Shown here one piece after another: positions 9,336 to 17,391 of a stretch of DNA of 64,000 nt. The stretch comes from Pseudomonas sp. GV085 (GTDB lineage: Bacteria; Pseudomonadota; Gammaproteobacteria; Pseudomonadales; Pseudomonadaceae): positions 310,001-374,000 of the forward strand of contig NZ_QAOV01000006.1 in the NCBI RefSeq assembly GCF_003050925.1, written 5' to 3'. The number at the start of each line of letters is the position of its first letter. The stretch's first letter is position 1. Both the position numbers and the translations under genes were made by a program. The notes under the pieces are model-generated. The model made no database searches and was not told the origin of the DNA. It saw nothing but the letters and a program-made list of their open reading frames with translations.

Positions 9336-9436
9336 AAAGTGCAACGAACTCGCCGGCGATCGTAGCGATCGTGATCGGTTCCTGGGCCGGTGGCATCGGC
9401 CGTCTGCCTGTCGAGCTGGAACCAATCGCATGCTGA
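9332..9436 (+). pseudogene. cheB remnant: 34-codon ORF left by an in-frame internal deletion
   Basis: A 34-codon reading frame sits exactly where cheB is found in homologous operons. Its start MKSATNSPAIVAIVIGSWAGG matches the beginning of CheB methylesterase domains (AIVIGxSAGGVEAL); its end (VELEPIAC) looks like the C-terminus of the same family as I remember it. The roughly 150 codons between, including the catalytic Ser-His-Asp parts, are missing, yet the frame is intact. The ATG overlaps the cheR stop (ATGA) and the TGA overlaps the next ATG (ATGCTGA), so translational coupling is kept. No esterase activity is possible from this peptide. Confidence 0.8.
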
Positions 9437-10671
9437 GTAATATGCAGGCCAATCTGCTGATCGTCGACGATCTGCCGGAAAATCTGCTGGCGCTCGAAGC
9501 GTTGATCAAGCGTGAGGACTGCATCGTGTACAAGGCACTGTGTGCCGACGAAGCCTTGTCCCTGCTGTTGCAGCACGAATTCGCCATGGCCATCCTCGAT
9601 GTGAAGATGCCCGGCATGAACGGCTTCGAGCTGGCCGAGTTGATGCGTGGCACGGAAAAAACCAGGAATATTCCGATCGTTTTCGTCAGCGCTGCCGGAC
9701 GTGAACTGAACTACGCGTTCAAGGGCTATGAAAGCGGTGCCGTGGACTTCCTGTACAAGCCGCTGGACATCCTTGCGGTCAAGAGCAAAGTCAATGTGTT
9801 CGTCGACCTGTATCGCCAGAGCAAGGCGATGAAGGAACAAGTGCTGGCCCTTGAGCAAAGTCGCCACGAACAGGAGACCCTGCTCAAGCAACTGCAAAAC
9901 ACCCAGCTGGAACTGGAGCAGGCGGTGCGCATGCGCGATGACTTCATGTCCATCGTCGCCCATGAAGTGCGCACGCCGCTCAACGGCCTGATCCTTGAAA
10001 CCCAGCTGCGCAAGAAGCACCTGGCCCGGGACAACGCCGCCGCCTTCACCCTGGACAAGATGCACGCCATGGTCGACCGCGACGAGCGGCAGATCAAAAG
10101 CCTCATACGCTTGATCGAAGACATGCTCGATGTCTCGCGCATTCGCACCGGAAAGTTGTCGATTCGGCCAACGTGCTTCGATCTTTCGGCACTGGTGAGC
10201 GAGTTGTTGCAGAATTTTTCCCGGCAGATCGACGCCGCCGAGGCATCGGTCACGCTGGATGCCGAGCAACCGGTGATCGGAAATTGGGATGAATTTCGTA
10301 TTGAACAGGTGATTTCCAACCTGTTGACCAACGCCTTGCGCTACGGGGCCAAGGGCCTGGTCTCGGTGAAAGTCTACAGTGAAGAGGGTCGGGCGCTGGT
10401 GGACGTGCAGGACCAGGGGATCGGTATCAGCGAAGAAGACCAGGAGCGGATTTTCCAGCAGTTCGAACGGGTATCGGCCAAACATATCGGTGCCGGACTG
10501 GGCCTGGGATTGTTTATTTCAGAACAGATTGTCGCTGCCCATGGCGGTACTATTACGGTCCAGAGCAGGATTGGCGAAGGCGCCCTGTTTCGCGTTTGTC
10601 TGCCGCTGCAGGAAAACAGCCAGATAAACGCAACCTCTGATCGACCCCACGGTCGTATCAGCAGCAATTGA
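9430..10671 (+). CDS. Response-regulator/histidine-kinase fusion (REC-HisKA-HATPase)
   Basis: Soluble hybrid of 413 residues: N-terminal receiver (LLIVDDLPENLLALE; Asp57 in ILDVKMPGMNG; Lys110 in YKPLD), a coiled-coil linker (about 128-165), HisKA with His178 (IVAHEVRTPLNG), then HATPase (NLLTNALRYG, DQGIGI, GAGLGLGLFI). It belongs to the REC-kinase type that ends the hybrid kinase/cheR/cheB operon in fluorescent pseudomonads. The ATG at 9430 overlaps the cheB-remnant stop; an in-frame extension to 9214 runs over cheR and is not credible. It probably takes phosphate from, or gives it to, the neighbouring receivers at 10689 or 4367. Confidence 0.93.
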   Translation: MLSNMQANLLIVDDLPENLLALEALIKREDCIVYKALCADEALSLLLQHEFAMAILDVKMPGMNGFELAELMRGTEKTRNIPIVFVSAAGRELNYAFKGYESGAVDFLYKPLDILAVKSKVNVFVDLYRQSKAMKEQVLALEQSRHEQETLLKQLQNTQLELEQAVRMRDDFMSIVAHEVRTPLNGLILETQLRKKHLARDNAAAFTLDKMHAMVDRDERQIKSLIRLIEDMLDVSRIRTGKLSIRPTCFDLSALVSELLQNFSRQIDAAEASVTLDAEQPVIGNWDEFRIEQVISNLLTNALRYGAKGLVSVKVYSEEGRALVDVQDQGIGISEEDQERIFQQFERVSAKHIGAGLGLGLFISEQIVAAHGGTITVQSRIGEGALFRVCLPLQENSQINATSDRPHGRISSN

Positions 10672-10688
10672 CCGAGCAAAGGCTTCCC

Positions 10689-11066
10689 ATGAGCGAAGAT
10701 GCACAAGATGTAGTACTCGTCATCGAGGACGATCCCTCGATTCTGATGGTGCTGTCCGCTTATCTGTCGGGCGAGGGTTACCGCGTGTTGCAGGCGGAAA
10801 ACGGCGAGCAGGCTTTTGAAATTCTCGCGAGCAAACCGCACCTGGACATGATGATCACCGACTTCCGCCTGCCCGGCGGCATCTCCGGCGTGCAGATCGC
10901 CGAACCCGCCGTGAAGCTGCGACCGGAACTCAAGGTGATTTTCATCAGCGGCTATGCCCAGGAAATCCGTGAGACCGACAGCCCGATTACGCGCAAGGCA
11001 CCGATCCTGGAAAAACCCTTCGATCTGGATAAATTGCAGGAATTGATGCAGGACATGCTTTCGTAA
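10689..11066 (+). CDS. Single-domain response regulator, last gene of the kinase operon
   Basis: Receiver-only protein of 125 residues. Acidic pocket Asp14/Asp15 (VIEDD), phospho-acceptor Asp58 (MITDFRLPGG), SGYAQEIRET switch segment and Lys109 (LEKPF). The ATG at 10689 has AAGG 6 bases upstream; a TTG at 10668 overlapping the previous stop is possible but less likely. Seventeen bases separate it from the upstream kinase, so it is in the same operon and is a likely phosphate sink or carrier for it. The C-terminus lacks any DNA-binding or enzymatic domain. Confidence 0.9.
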   Translation: MSEDAQDVVLVIEDDPSILMVLSAYLSGEGYRVLQAENGEQAFEILASKPHLDMMITDFRLPGGISGVQIAEPAVKLRPELKVIFISGYAQEIRETDSPITRKAPILEKPFDLDKLQELMQDMLS

Positions 11067-11070
11067 GCAT

Positions 11071-11195
11071 TCAGGCGCTGATCATCTCCCAGACCTTCGC
11101 CGTCAACAGATCGAAGGTAAACGGCTTGGCAGATCATCTGCATGCCCGGATCGAGAAACCCGCCGCGCACTGCCGCGACGGTCTGCCTGTTGCAC
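11071..11195 (-). pseudogene. Frameshifted C-terminal fragment of a receiver domain
   Basis: On the minus strand I can read AVRGGFLDPGMQMI and, after a frame change at about 11128-11132, AKPFTFDLLTAKVWEMISA followed by TGA at 11071. Joined, this is the usual C-terminal end of a receiver domain of a hybrid kinase (...RGGFLDPGM-x-xIAKPFTFDxL). Nothing upstream continues it, and the next gene (TPR protein) begins a few bases away. It is a decayed remnant of a lost minus-strand hybrid kinase or response regulator. Confidence 0.65.
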
Positions 11196-11240
11196 TTGAC
11201 CCTCGGCCGGGACGACGGTTAAACGAAATGTCAGTCGGGG

Positions 11241-12296
11241 TCAAAGCCCCTGCTGCAACGCCGGATCATCGGGGTTCATCTGTTCGAGTTGGGCCAACAG
11301 GACCTGTACGTTTTGCAGTTGGCCGCTTTCCTTCCAGTAATTGATCAATAGCACCCGGGCCTTGCGGTCGTTCGGGTGGCGCTGGACGATTTCCTGTAAT
11401 TGTTTCTGCGCCGCTTCCAGTTCCTGCTCACCGTGTAATGTGGTGGCCAGGTCGTAGCGGTAATCGCGGTTATTGGGCTCGAGTTCAACGGCTTTGGACA
11501 GGCCGAGCAGGGCGAATTCACTTTGGTCGTGATGCAGCAGCCAGAGCCCCAGGGCATGTTGCAGGTAGGCCGAATCGGGTTGTGCCTGGAGTTGCCTGGC
11601 CAACAACTGCCGGGCGGCGTCGTTTTGGCCCTGTTTATCCAGTACTTCGATTTGCAGCACCAGCGCCGGCAGGTTGTCCGGTGCCAGGCGCAGGGTATTG
11701 TCCAGCGCCTGTTGCGCTTGCTTGAGCTCGGCGTTGTGCAGGTGCAGCCGGGCCAGTTGGTATTGGTTTTCGCCGCTTTGCGGCTCGCTCTTGAGCACTT
11801 GCTCCCAGGCATCGATGGCTTGCTCCAGCGGCCCGAAATACAAGCCGAGTTCATCCGGGGACAAACCCAGCAGTGCGTTGATGGCGGCCAGCCGCACGCT
11901 TTGTTCGCTGTCATCGAGCAATGGCCCCAGCAGCAGACTGCGCTGGCCGCTCGGTACCAGGCCGCTGATACTCCTGATCGCAGCGATACGGACCTCGGGC
12001 GATTCGTTCTGCAGGTCGGCATTCGCCAGTTTCAGGGCCACCGAGCTTGGATAGTTGGGCAGCTCGGCATGCAACCAGACACGACGCTTGGGGGACAGGT
12101 CCGGACGGCCCAATTGCTGATAGAGCAGCCGTGCGGCACCGGGTTGACCACCCCGGGCTGCTGCCAGTGCTTCGCTGTAGCCATGTTGTATGGCTTCGGG
12201 AACCACCGGGGCGGTATCGCGCAGGGGAACCCACGCAAGACCGATGACGAGCAGGGCGAAGAGGCTGATAAACAGATAGCGGCGGGACTTGGGCAT
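11241..12296 (-). CDS. Membrane-anchored TPR-repeat protein
   Basis: Protein of 351 residues with an N-terminal anchor (RRYLFISLFALLVIGLAWVPL, residues 5-25). A region of HEAT-like helices follows (SPEVRIAAIRSISGLV and SEQSVRLAAINALLGLS, about 98-150), then at least five TPR units (about 155-345, e.g. NQYQLARLHLHNAELKQAQQALDNTLRLAPDN and YLQHALGLWLLHHDQSEFALLGLSKAVELEPNN). It is probably a periplasm-facing scaffold. It resembles tetratricopeptide/HEAT proteins seen near cytochrome or denitrification genes, but no such partner lies here, so its job is unknown. It is divergent from the efflux operon at 12443. Confidence 0.8.
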   Translation of the reverse strand: MPKSRRYLFISLFALLVIGLAWVPLRDTAPVVPEAIQHGYSEALAAARGGQPGAARLLYQQLGRPDLSPKRRVWLHAELPNYPSSVALKLANADLQNESPEVRIAAIRSISGLVPSGQRSLLLGPLLDDSEQSVRLAAINALLGLSPDELGLYFGPLEQAIDAWEQVLKSEPQSGENQYQLARLHLHNAELKQAQQALDNTLRLAPDNLPALVLQIEVLDKQGQNDAARQLLARQLQAQPDSAYLQHALGLWLLHHDQSEFALLGLSKAVELEPNNRDYRYDLATTLHGEQELEAAQKQLQEIVQRHPNDRKARVLLINYWKESGQLQNVQVLLAQLEQMNPDDPALQQGL

Positions 12297-12307
12297 GCAG
12301 GAATCCG

Positions 12308-12342
12308 GAAGCTGGCGAGCTTTTGCAAAGGTCGCCAGCTTC
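12308..12342. promoter_or_regulatory. 11-bp perfect inverted repeat upstream of the TPR gene
   Basis: GAAGCTGGCGA (12308-12318) and TCGCCAGCTTC (12332-12342) are exact reverse complements around a 13-base loop. It begins 12 bases before the start codon of the TPR gene, so it would fold in that 5' leader and lies in the divergent promoter region shared with the AaeB-like gene. It could be a leader hairpin or an operator; no U-tract follows on either strand, so a terminator is unlikely. Confidence 0.6.
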
Positions 12343-12442
12343 GGTCAGGCCAGGCTTTGAGTCAAACCTTGACGACGCTCACTGACGATTCAATGGGCCT
12401 GCAAACGGTGTCGACAGCAAAACCTGTCGAGGCCCCGTAGCA

Positions 12443-14617
12443 GTGACTACGCTTGCTGGAGGTGTCTCGACGAGTGTTCCCATGCAAGCGTTGCTGCAGT
12501 ACTTCAAGGCCATGCTCAACCCCGGGCCCGGGGTGTTGCTGTTTGCCCTGCGAACCATCGCGGCCGGTTTGTTGACACTGTATCTGGCGTTTTTGTTCGA
12601 TCTGGATCAACCCAAGTGGTCGATCATGGCCGTGGTCATCATCAGCCAGCCACTGGGCGGCATGGTGCTGGCACGCAGTTTTGGCCAGGTCATCGGTACC
12701 ACCATGGGGGCGGTCGTGGCCGTGGCAATCATGGCGATATTTGCGCAGGCACCGTTGCCGTTCATCACCACCCTGGCCCTGTGGCTGGCGCTGTGCACCG
12801 CCGGTGGCACGCTGTTGCGCTACACCAGCTCCGGAGCATTCGTGCTAAGTGGCTACACCGCCGTGGTCATCGCATTGCTGGCGATTCCCGATCAGGACGG
12901 CACCTTTTTGCTGGCGGTGACCCGCCTCACTGAAACCTTGCTGGCGGTCGCCTGCGTGTGCGTGGTCAGCCTGCTTACCGCCAGGCCCGAAGCCGTGGCA
13001 CGGGACTATTTCGCGAAGATCGATCAAATCACCCGGTTGCTGGCCACCCATGCCAGCGCCGTCATCCGCACCGAAGAGAGCGAAGCGGATTTCCAGCAGC
13101 GGCAAATGCAGCTGTTGGGGCAAATCAGCGGCCTGGAAGGCGTGCGCCGGCACATGTATTACGATGCACCGCGCTTGCGCAGTGCCAACGGACTGGTGCA
13201 ACTGTTGGGCAATCAATTGGTGTTGTTGACCGCGCGGTTGACCGCCTTGCGCCACCAGCGGTTGTTGTTGACCGAGCGCTGGGAGGGCGAGTTGCCTGAA
13301 GAAATTCAACGGCTGCGTGCAGAAGAACTGGCCTTTCTCGATGAACTGGCGCGGGAGGGGCGTTCGCTGTCCAGTGAAAAGCGCCATCATTTCACGTCGC
13401 TGCAACAACGCTTCGATGAGCTGGCCTACAGGGCCGAACAGTTGACCGAACCGCTGCCGGCCACCTTGCGCTCGCTGGCCTGGTCGTTGCGCTGGGAGCA
13501 AGCTCGCCTGCTGCAGCAGCTTGAGCAGATTCTGGAGTTGAGTGATGCCATCCAGAGCGGTCGACCCGCGAGCAGCGTGTTTCGTGGGCGGGAAAACCCG
13601 CTGCACCTGGACTTCACCCTGGCGACCATGAATGCCGTCCGGGCTTTTTCCGCGCTGTTGATCGCCGGCCTGATCTGGATCGAAACCGGCTGGGACGGTG
13701 CGCGAGGCGCAATGGTGCTGGTGGGCATCCTGTGTTCGCTGATGTCGACGTTTCCCCGGCCGCTGCTGGCCGTGCAAAGCTATGCGCGGGGGTTCGGGCT
13801 GGCGCTGGTGGCCTCGGCACTGCTTCAGTTCATGTTTGTGCCGATGATCAGCAATTTCGAGATGCTTGCCTTGTTGCTGGCGCCCTTGCTCTACGCCGTT
13901 GCGGTGGGCCTGGCCAGTCCCGCCACTACAGGTACCGGCATTGGCCTGGGGCTCACGACTTTTCTGTTGCTCGGCCCGTTGAACGTGGGGATTGGCCAGA
14001 ACACCGCGATCCAGTGGTTCGAGTTTGCCGGGGCTTATACCTGCGCGACCGTGCTGGCGTTGAGTGTGTATGTGCTGATCTTTCCGTTCATGCCGGATTT
14101 GCGCATGCGCCGGCTCCACAAAGAGAACTGCGAGCAGGTGTACGCCTTGCTGAAAACCTCGGCGACCGATGAACAGCAGTTTGCCTTCGAGAGCCGGATG
14201 GTCGATCGCCTGACCATGATGCTGGGGTTGCTGCCGGCGACCCGGGAGCCACAATCGCGTGAGCGGTTCCAGGTCAGTCTGGCCTGCATGGCACTGGGTA
14301 TCGCCTTGAATCAGCTCAGGCAGCAGGGGCAGAACAACGCTCTGCTAAGTCCGGATCTGCAAAGTCGCCTGTTTTCGACAGTGCGGGAAACGGGGAGGCT
14401 GGTCGCCGGTCGGCCCGGCGTCGAAGTGGCGCAGGTGCTCGATAGCCTCCACACCCTGGGCGACGAGCTGGATGCCCTGCATACCGATGTTCATGAGCAC
14501 TTGTGGTCGGTGTTCCGTATGCGCGTGGCGCTGTTGATCGTGGTGTCGTTCGTCGAGCGCTATCGTGGCTACTTTCAACCCGCAGGCCTTGAAGGAGACC
14601 CTGTCCTTGCCCATTGA
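12443..14617 (+). CDS. FUSC-family inner-membrane efflux protein (AaeB-like)
   Basis: Protein of 724 residues with the two-module FUSC layout: about six N-terminal membrane segments (residues 30-175), a cytoplasmic helical region (about 180-380), a second membrane block (about 390-550, e.g. VRAFSALLIAGLIWIETGWDGARGAMVLVGILCSLM), then a cytoplasmic tail. AaeB-type proteins export aromatic carboxylic acids with an HlyD-like partner, which is encoded two genes on (14812) next to a DUF1656 gene, giving the standard three-gene set. The GTG start at 12443 has GAGG about 10 bases upstream; the ATG at 12482 is an alternative. Substrate is not visible. Confidence 0.9.
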   Translation: MTTLAGGVSTSVPMQALLQYFKAMLNPGPGVLLFALRTIAAGLLTLYLAFLFDLDQPKWSIMAVVIISQPLGGMVLARSFGQVIGTTMGAVVAVAIMAIFAQAPLPFITTLALWLALCTAGGTLLRYTSSGAFVLSGYTAVVIALLAIPDQDGTFLLAVTRLTETLLAVACVCVVSLLTARPEAVARDYFAKIDQITRLLATHASAVIRTEESEADFQQRQMQLLGQISGLEGVRRHMYYDAPRLRSANGLVQLLGNQLVLLTARLTALRHQRLLLTERWEGELPEEIQRLRAEELAFLDELAREGRSLSSEKRHHFTSLQQRFDELAYRAEQLTEPLPATLRSLAWSLRWEQARLLQQLEQILELSDAIQSGRPASSVFRGRENPLHLDFTLATMNAVRAFSALLIAGLIWIETGWDGARGAMVLVGILCSLMSTFPRPLLAVQSYARGFGLALVASALLQFMFVPMISNFEMLALLLAPLLYAVAVGLASPATTGTGIGLGLTTFLLLGPLNVGIGQNTAIQWFEFAGAYTCATVLALSVYVLIFPFMPDLRMRRLHKENCEQVYALLKTSATDEQQFAFESRMVDRLTMMLGLLPATREPQSRERFQVSLACMALGIALNQLRQQGQNNALLSPDLQSRLFSTVRETGRLVAGRPGVEVAQVLDSLHTLGDELDALHTDVHEHLWSVFRMRVALLIVVSFVERYRGYFQPAGLEGDPVLAH

Positions 14618-14807
14618 TCTGGAAGTGGGTGGTGCCTACCTGCCCCCGATTGCTCAGGCGCTGCTGCTGGGCGTGCCGATTTTTCTGCTGCTGGACTGGA
14701 CGTTGCGGCGCCTGGGTGTGCTGCAGTTTGTCTGGCACGAAGCGCTGTTCGAAGGCGCGCTATACGTCTGCGTCTGCGCCACGTTGATCCTGGTGATGGG
14801 AGCCTGA
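14607..14807 (+). CDS. DUF1656 small membrane protein (AaeX-like)
   Basis: Small two-helix inner-membrane protein of 66 residues: LPIDLEVGGAYLPPIAQALLLG, first segment PIFLLLDWTL, then a second segment ALYVCVCATLILVMGA. DUF1656 proteins regularly sit between AaeB-like and AaeA-like genes; their function is unknown. I place the start at TTG 14607 because GGAGA lies 8 bases upstream and the resulting length equals that of the family; the longer frame to an ATG at 14565 adds residues encoded inside the previous gene. It overlaps the upstream stop by 11 bases, suggesting translational coupling. Confidence 0.85.
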   Translation: MPIDLEVGGAYLPPIAQALLLGVPIFLLLDWTLRRLGVLQFVWHEALFEGALYVCVCATLILVMGA

Positions 14808-14811
14808 TGCC

Positions 14812-15759
14812 TTGAAGAACATCCTTTCCCGACTCACGACGCTGGCGGTGGTACTGCTGGCCGTTATCCTGGGTTGGTTCGCGTGGGAGCATTACACCCG
14901 CGCCCCCTGGACCCGGGATGCCCGGGTGCGCGCCGATGTGGTGACCTTATCCGCCGACGTTTCGGGGCGAATCGTCAGCCTGACCGTGCAGGACAACCAG
15001 CATGTGAACAAAGGCCAGGCGCTGCTGGAGATCGATCCGGCGCGTTACCTCCTGGCGGTGGAGCATGCCAAACGTGCCGTTGAGGTGGCGAAAGCCTCGC
15101 TCGGGCAGGCCCAGGCGACCATTACCGCCAGCGAAGCGTTGCTCAAACAACGTCAGAGCGAAGAGCATCGGCGGCGCACGCTCAAGGATCGCTCGGCAAT
15201 TTCCGGCGAAGAGTGGGAAAAAGCCAGCACCGATGTGTCGGTGGCCCAGGCTGACTTGCTGCGTAATCAGGCCAACCTGGTGTTGGCCCAGGCTAACGTG
15301 CAACTGGCCATCGCGGCCTTGACCCAGTCCGAGCTCGATTTGCAGCGTACCCACGTCATCTCCCCGGTGACCGGATATGTCACCAATCTGCTGACCAGGG
15401 AGGGCGACTACGCCTCGGCCGGCGGTCCATTGCTGGCGTTGGTGGACAGCGATTCGTTCTATGTCAGCGGTTACTTTGAAGAAACCAAGTTGCCGCGGAT
15501 CGGGGAGGGCGACCGGGTCAGGATCGAGTTGATGAGTGGCGAGACGTTCGGCGGCAAAGTGCAGAGCATTGCCTTTGCCATTGCCGACCGGGAGAACCTG
15601 CCGGGCGGCCGCTTGCTGGCGAATATCAACCCCAGTTACACCTGGATCAAACTGGCGCAGCGGGTGCCGGTGCGGATCGAGATCGATGCCGGCTATGCCG
15701 GTAAAGACAAATTGCGCGCCGGGACCACCGCGACGGTGACCGTCCAGGAACACCCCTGA
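14812..15759 (+). CDS. HlyD-family membrane fusion protein (AaeA-like)
   Basis: Periplasmic adaptor of 315 residues anchored by an N-terminal helix (TTLAVVLLAVILGWFAWEHY). It has the barrel-sandwich halves (VTLSADVSGRIVSLTVQDNQHVNKGQALLEID and VISPVTGYVTNLLTREGDYASAGGPLLALVD) around an alpha-helical hairpin (about 85-165). The beta-barrel follows (FYVSGYFEETKLPRIGEGDRVRIELM). It starts at TTG 14812 with GGGAG 9 bases upstream and follows the DUF1656 gene by 4 bases. With the FUSC protein it should form an efflux pump for aromatic or other acids; an outer-membrane channel is not encoded in this operon. Confidence 0.9.
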   Translation: MKNILSRLTTLAVVLLAVILGWFAWEHYTRAPWTRDARVRADVVTLSADVSGRIVSLTVQDNQHVNKGQALLEIDPARYLLAVEHAKRAVEVAKASLGQAQATITASEALLKQRQSEEHRRRTLKDRSAISGEEWEKASTDVSVAQADLLRNQANLVLAQANVQLAIAALTQSELDLQRTHVISPVTGYVTNLLTREGDYASAGGPLLALVDSDSFYVSGYFEETKLPRIGEGDRVRIELMSGETFGGKVQSIAFAIADRENLPGGRLLANINPSYTWIKLAQRVPVRIEIDAGYAGKDKLRAGTTATVTVQEHP

Positions 15760-15868
15760 TCCCTGTAGGAGCGAGCCCGCTCGCGATGGTGGTCAACGAT
15801 GACGCGGGCAGCCTGAATTAACGCGGTGTTCTCTGGTTCTTCGCGAGCAAGCTCGCTCCTACAAGGGA
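15759..15868. repeat. REP doublet between convergent efflux operons
   Basis: TCCCTGTAGGAGCGAGCCCG (from 15761) and the opposite-facing GCGAGCAAGCTCGCTCCTAC with AAGGGA after it, separated by about 50 bases. It begins at the stop codon of the AaeA-like gene and lies in the convergent gap before the oprN-like gene, where it may close the plus-strand transcript. Confidence 0.88.
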
Positions 15869-15889
15869 TTTACGTTGCCTGGAAAAGGC

Positions 15890-15919
15890 AAAAAAAGCCC
15901 CGCGACCGGACGCAGGGCA
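15890..15919 (-). terminator. Rho-independent terminator of the mexEF-oprN-like operon
   Basis: Read on the minus strand: GCCCTGCG, loop TCCGGT, CGCGGGGC, then a run of seven T. The stem has 8 pairs including one G-U. It stands about 50 bases after the stop codon of the oprN-like gene. Confidence 0.8.
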
Positions 15920-15969
15920 AGGAAATTGGTTGGTTGCGGCCAACCAAAGGAGCATCTCAAAACATCGGG

Positions 15970-17391
15970 TCAGTTGCTGGCGACCGTCTCCGGCTGCCAG
16001 CCACCGCCAAGGGCCTTGTAGATCGCGACGATGCCGCGATACAGGTCGACTTCAGCCTGGGCCTGGGTGTCTTCGGCCGCCAGGCGTTCCCGTTGAGCGT
16101 CGAGCAGCACAAGGAAATCGGCTGTGCCTTCGCGGTAACGGATCTCGGCGAGATCGGCTGCGGAACGGCTGGACTCGCTCTGGCGAATCAGCGAAATCAG
16201 ACGCTGTTGGCGTTTGCCGTAGTCGCTGAAGGCGTTTTCCGATTCTTCCAGGGCCAGCAACACTTGCTGCTCGTAGGTCGCCAGGGCGCCTTCGGCATCG
16301 GCGTCGGCGCCGCGCAAACGGGCCTTCACACTGCCCAGGTCAAACGCCGCCCAGGTGATGCTCGGGCCGAGCGCCCAGGCGTTGGCCGCCGAGGAGCCGA
16401 TCTGCGAACCGCGCCCGGCCGTAAAGCCAAGAAAGCCGCTGAGGCTGACCCGCGGGAACAGATCGGCCTTGGCCACGCCGATACGCGCCGTGGCCGAGGC
16501 CAGTTGGCGTTCGGCACTGCGAATGTCCGGACGGCGTTGCAACAGTTCACCCGGATCACCGATCGGCAATGCCTTGGCAATCGCCGGCAGGTCTTTCGGG
16601 CTCAGGTCCACGGTCAGCTTGTCCGGACGTTCACCCAGCAGGGTGGCGATACGGTTTTTCTGCCGAATCTGCTCGGCCTGCAATTGCGGCACGCTGGCTT
16701 CGACCGATGCCAGTCGCGCATCGGCACGCTCCACATCGAGCTGATCGCCGACGCCGGCATCCCGCAGGCTGATGGTGATCTTGCGCGACTCCTGCTGGTT
16801 CTCCAGGTTGGCCAGGGCAATCTTCTCCCGCAGTTGCGCGCCGCGCAGTTGGCCATAGGAATCCACCAGTTCGGCAATCATGGTGACTTGCAGTTGGTAC
16901 AGATCGGCCTCGAACGCCTGTTGCTCGGCGTTCGCCGACTCCAGGTTGCGCTGGATGCGGCCGAACAGATCGATCTCCCACGCCATGTCCAGGCCCAGGT
17001 CGTAGCGTTCGCTGTTGACCCGGTCGGTGGTCTGGCCGGGAATCTGGCCTTTGCCCAAATCACTGCTGACGCGGCTGGTGATGGTTGGCATGGCGTCGTT
17101 GCTGACGTCATCGCGGATCGCCCGCGCCGCTTTCCAGCGGGCGAAGGCGACGCGCAAATCGCGGTTGCCTTGCAGCGATTGCGTCACCAACTGGTTGAGG
17201 GTCGGGTCTTCGAACTGTTGCCACCAGATGCCTTCGAAACGCGAGCGGTCAAAGTTTTTCTGGCCGGCGGCGCCATCGGTGGCGGCCGTGATGTGGGCCG
17301 CCTCGGTGGTTGGCGTCTTGTAGTCCGGGCCGACGGCACAGGCACTCAGGGCCAGTACCAGCAGGCTCGGCAGGAAGGCTTTCAAACTCAT
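15970..17391 (-). CDS. oprN: RND efflux outer-membrane lipoprotein channel (OprN-like)
   Basis: TolC-family outer-membrane factor of 473 residues. The signal peptide ends in the lipobox LALSAC with Cys18 as lipidation site. Two OEP repeats follow (about 60-245 and 270-465), with the family signatures WEIDLFGRIQRNLESANAE and LLQRRPDIRSAERQLASATARIGVAKADLFPRVSLSG. Its ATG overlaps the mexF stop (TGATG), so it is translated with the pump. A terminator follows. The symbol rests on the mexE-mexF order and the strong resemblance of MexF; NodT-type lipoproteins of other pumps look similar. Confidence 0.88.
   Translation of the reverse strand: MSLKAFLPSLLVLALSACAVGPDYKTPTTEAAHITAATDGAAGQKNFDRSRFEGIWWQQFEDPTLNQLVTQSLQGNRDLRVAFARWKAARAIRDDVSNDAMPTITSRVSSDLGKGQIPGQTTDRVNSERYDLGLDMAWEIDLFGRIQRNLESANAEQQAFEADLYQLQVTMIAELVDSYGQLRGAQLREKIALANLENQQESRKITISLRDAGVGDQLDVERADARLASVEASVPQLQAEQIRQKNRIATLLGERPDKLTVDLSPKDLPAIAKALPIGDPGELLQRRPDIRSAERQLASATARIGVAKADLFPRVSLSGFLGFTAGRGSQIGSSAANAWALGPSITWAAFDLGSVKARLRGADADAEGALATYEQQVLLALEESENAFSDYGKRQQRLISLIRQSESSRSAADLAEIRYREGTADFLVLLDAQRERLAAEDTQAQAEVDLYRGIVAIYKALGGGWQPETVASN

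Noticed and set aside
9214..9429. Upstream extension of the REC-kinase ORF
   Set aside because: It would overlap cheR almost fully to its end; receiver homology begins only after the ATG at 9430, which overlaps the preceding stop.
12845..14254. 469-codon minus-strand ORF opposite the FUSC gene
   Set aside because: Shadow frame with His/Gln/Arg-rich sequence and no ribosome-binding site; the plus-strand FUSC protein has full membrane architecture.
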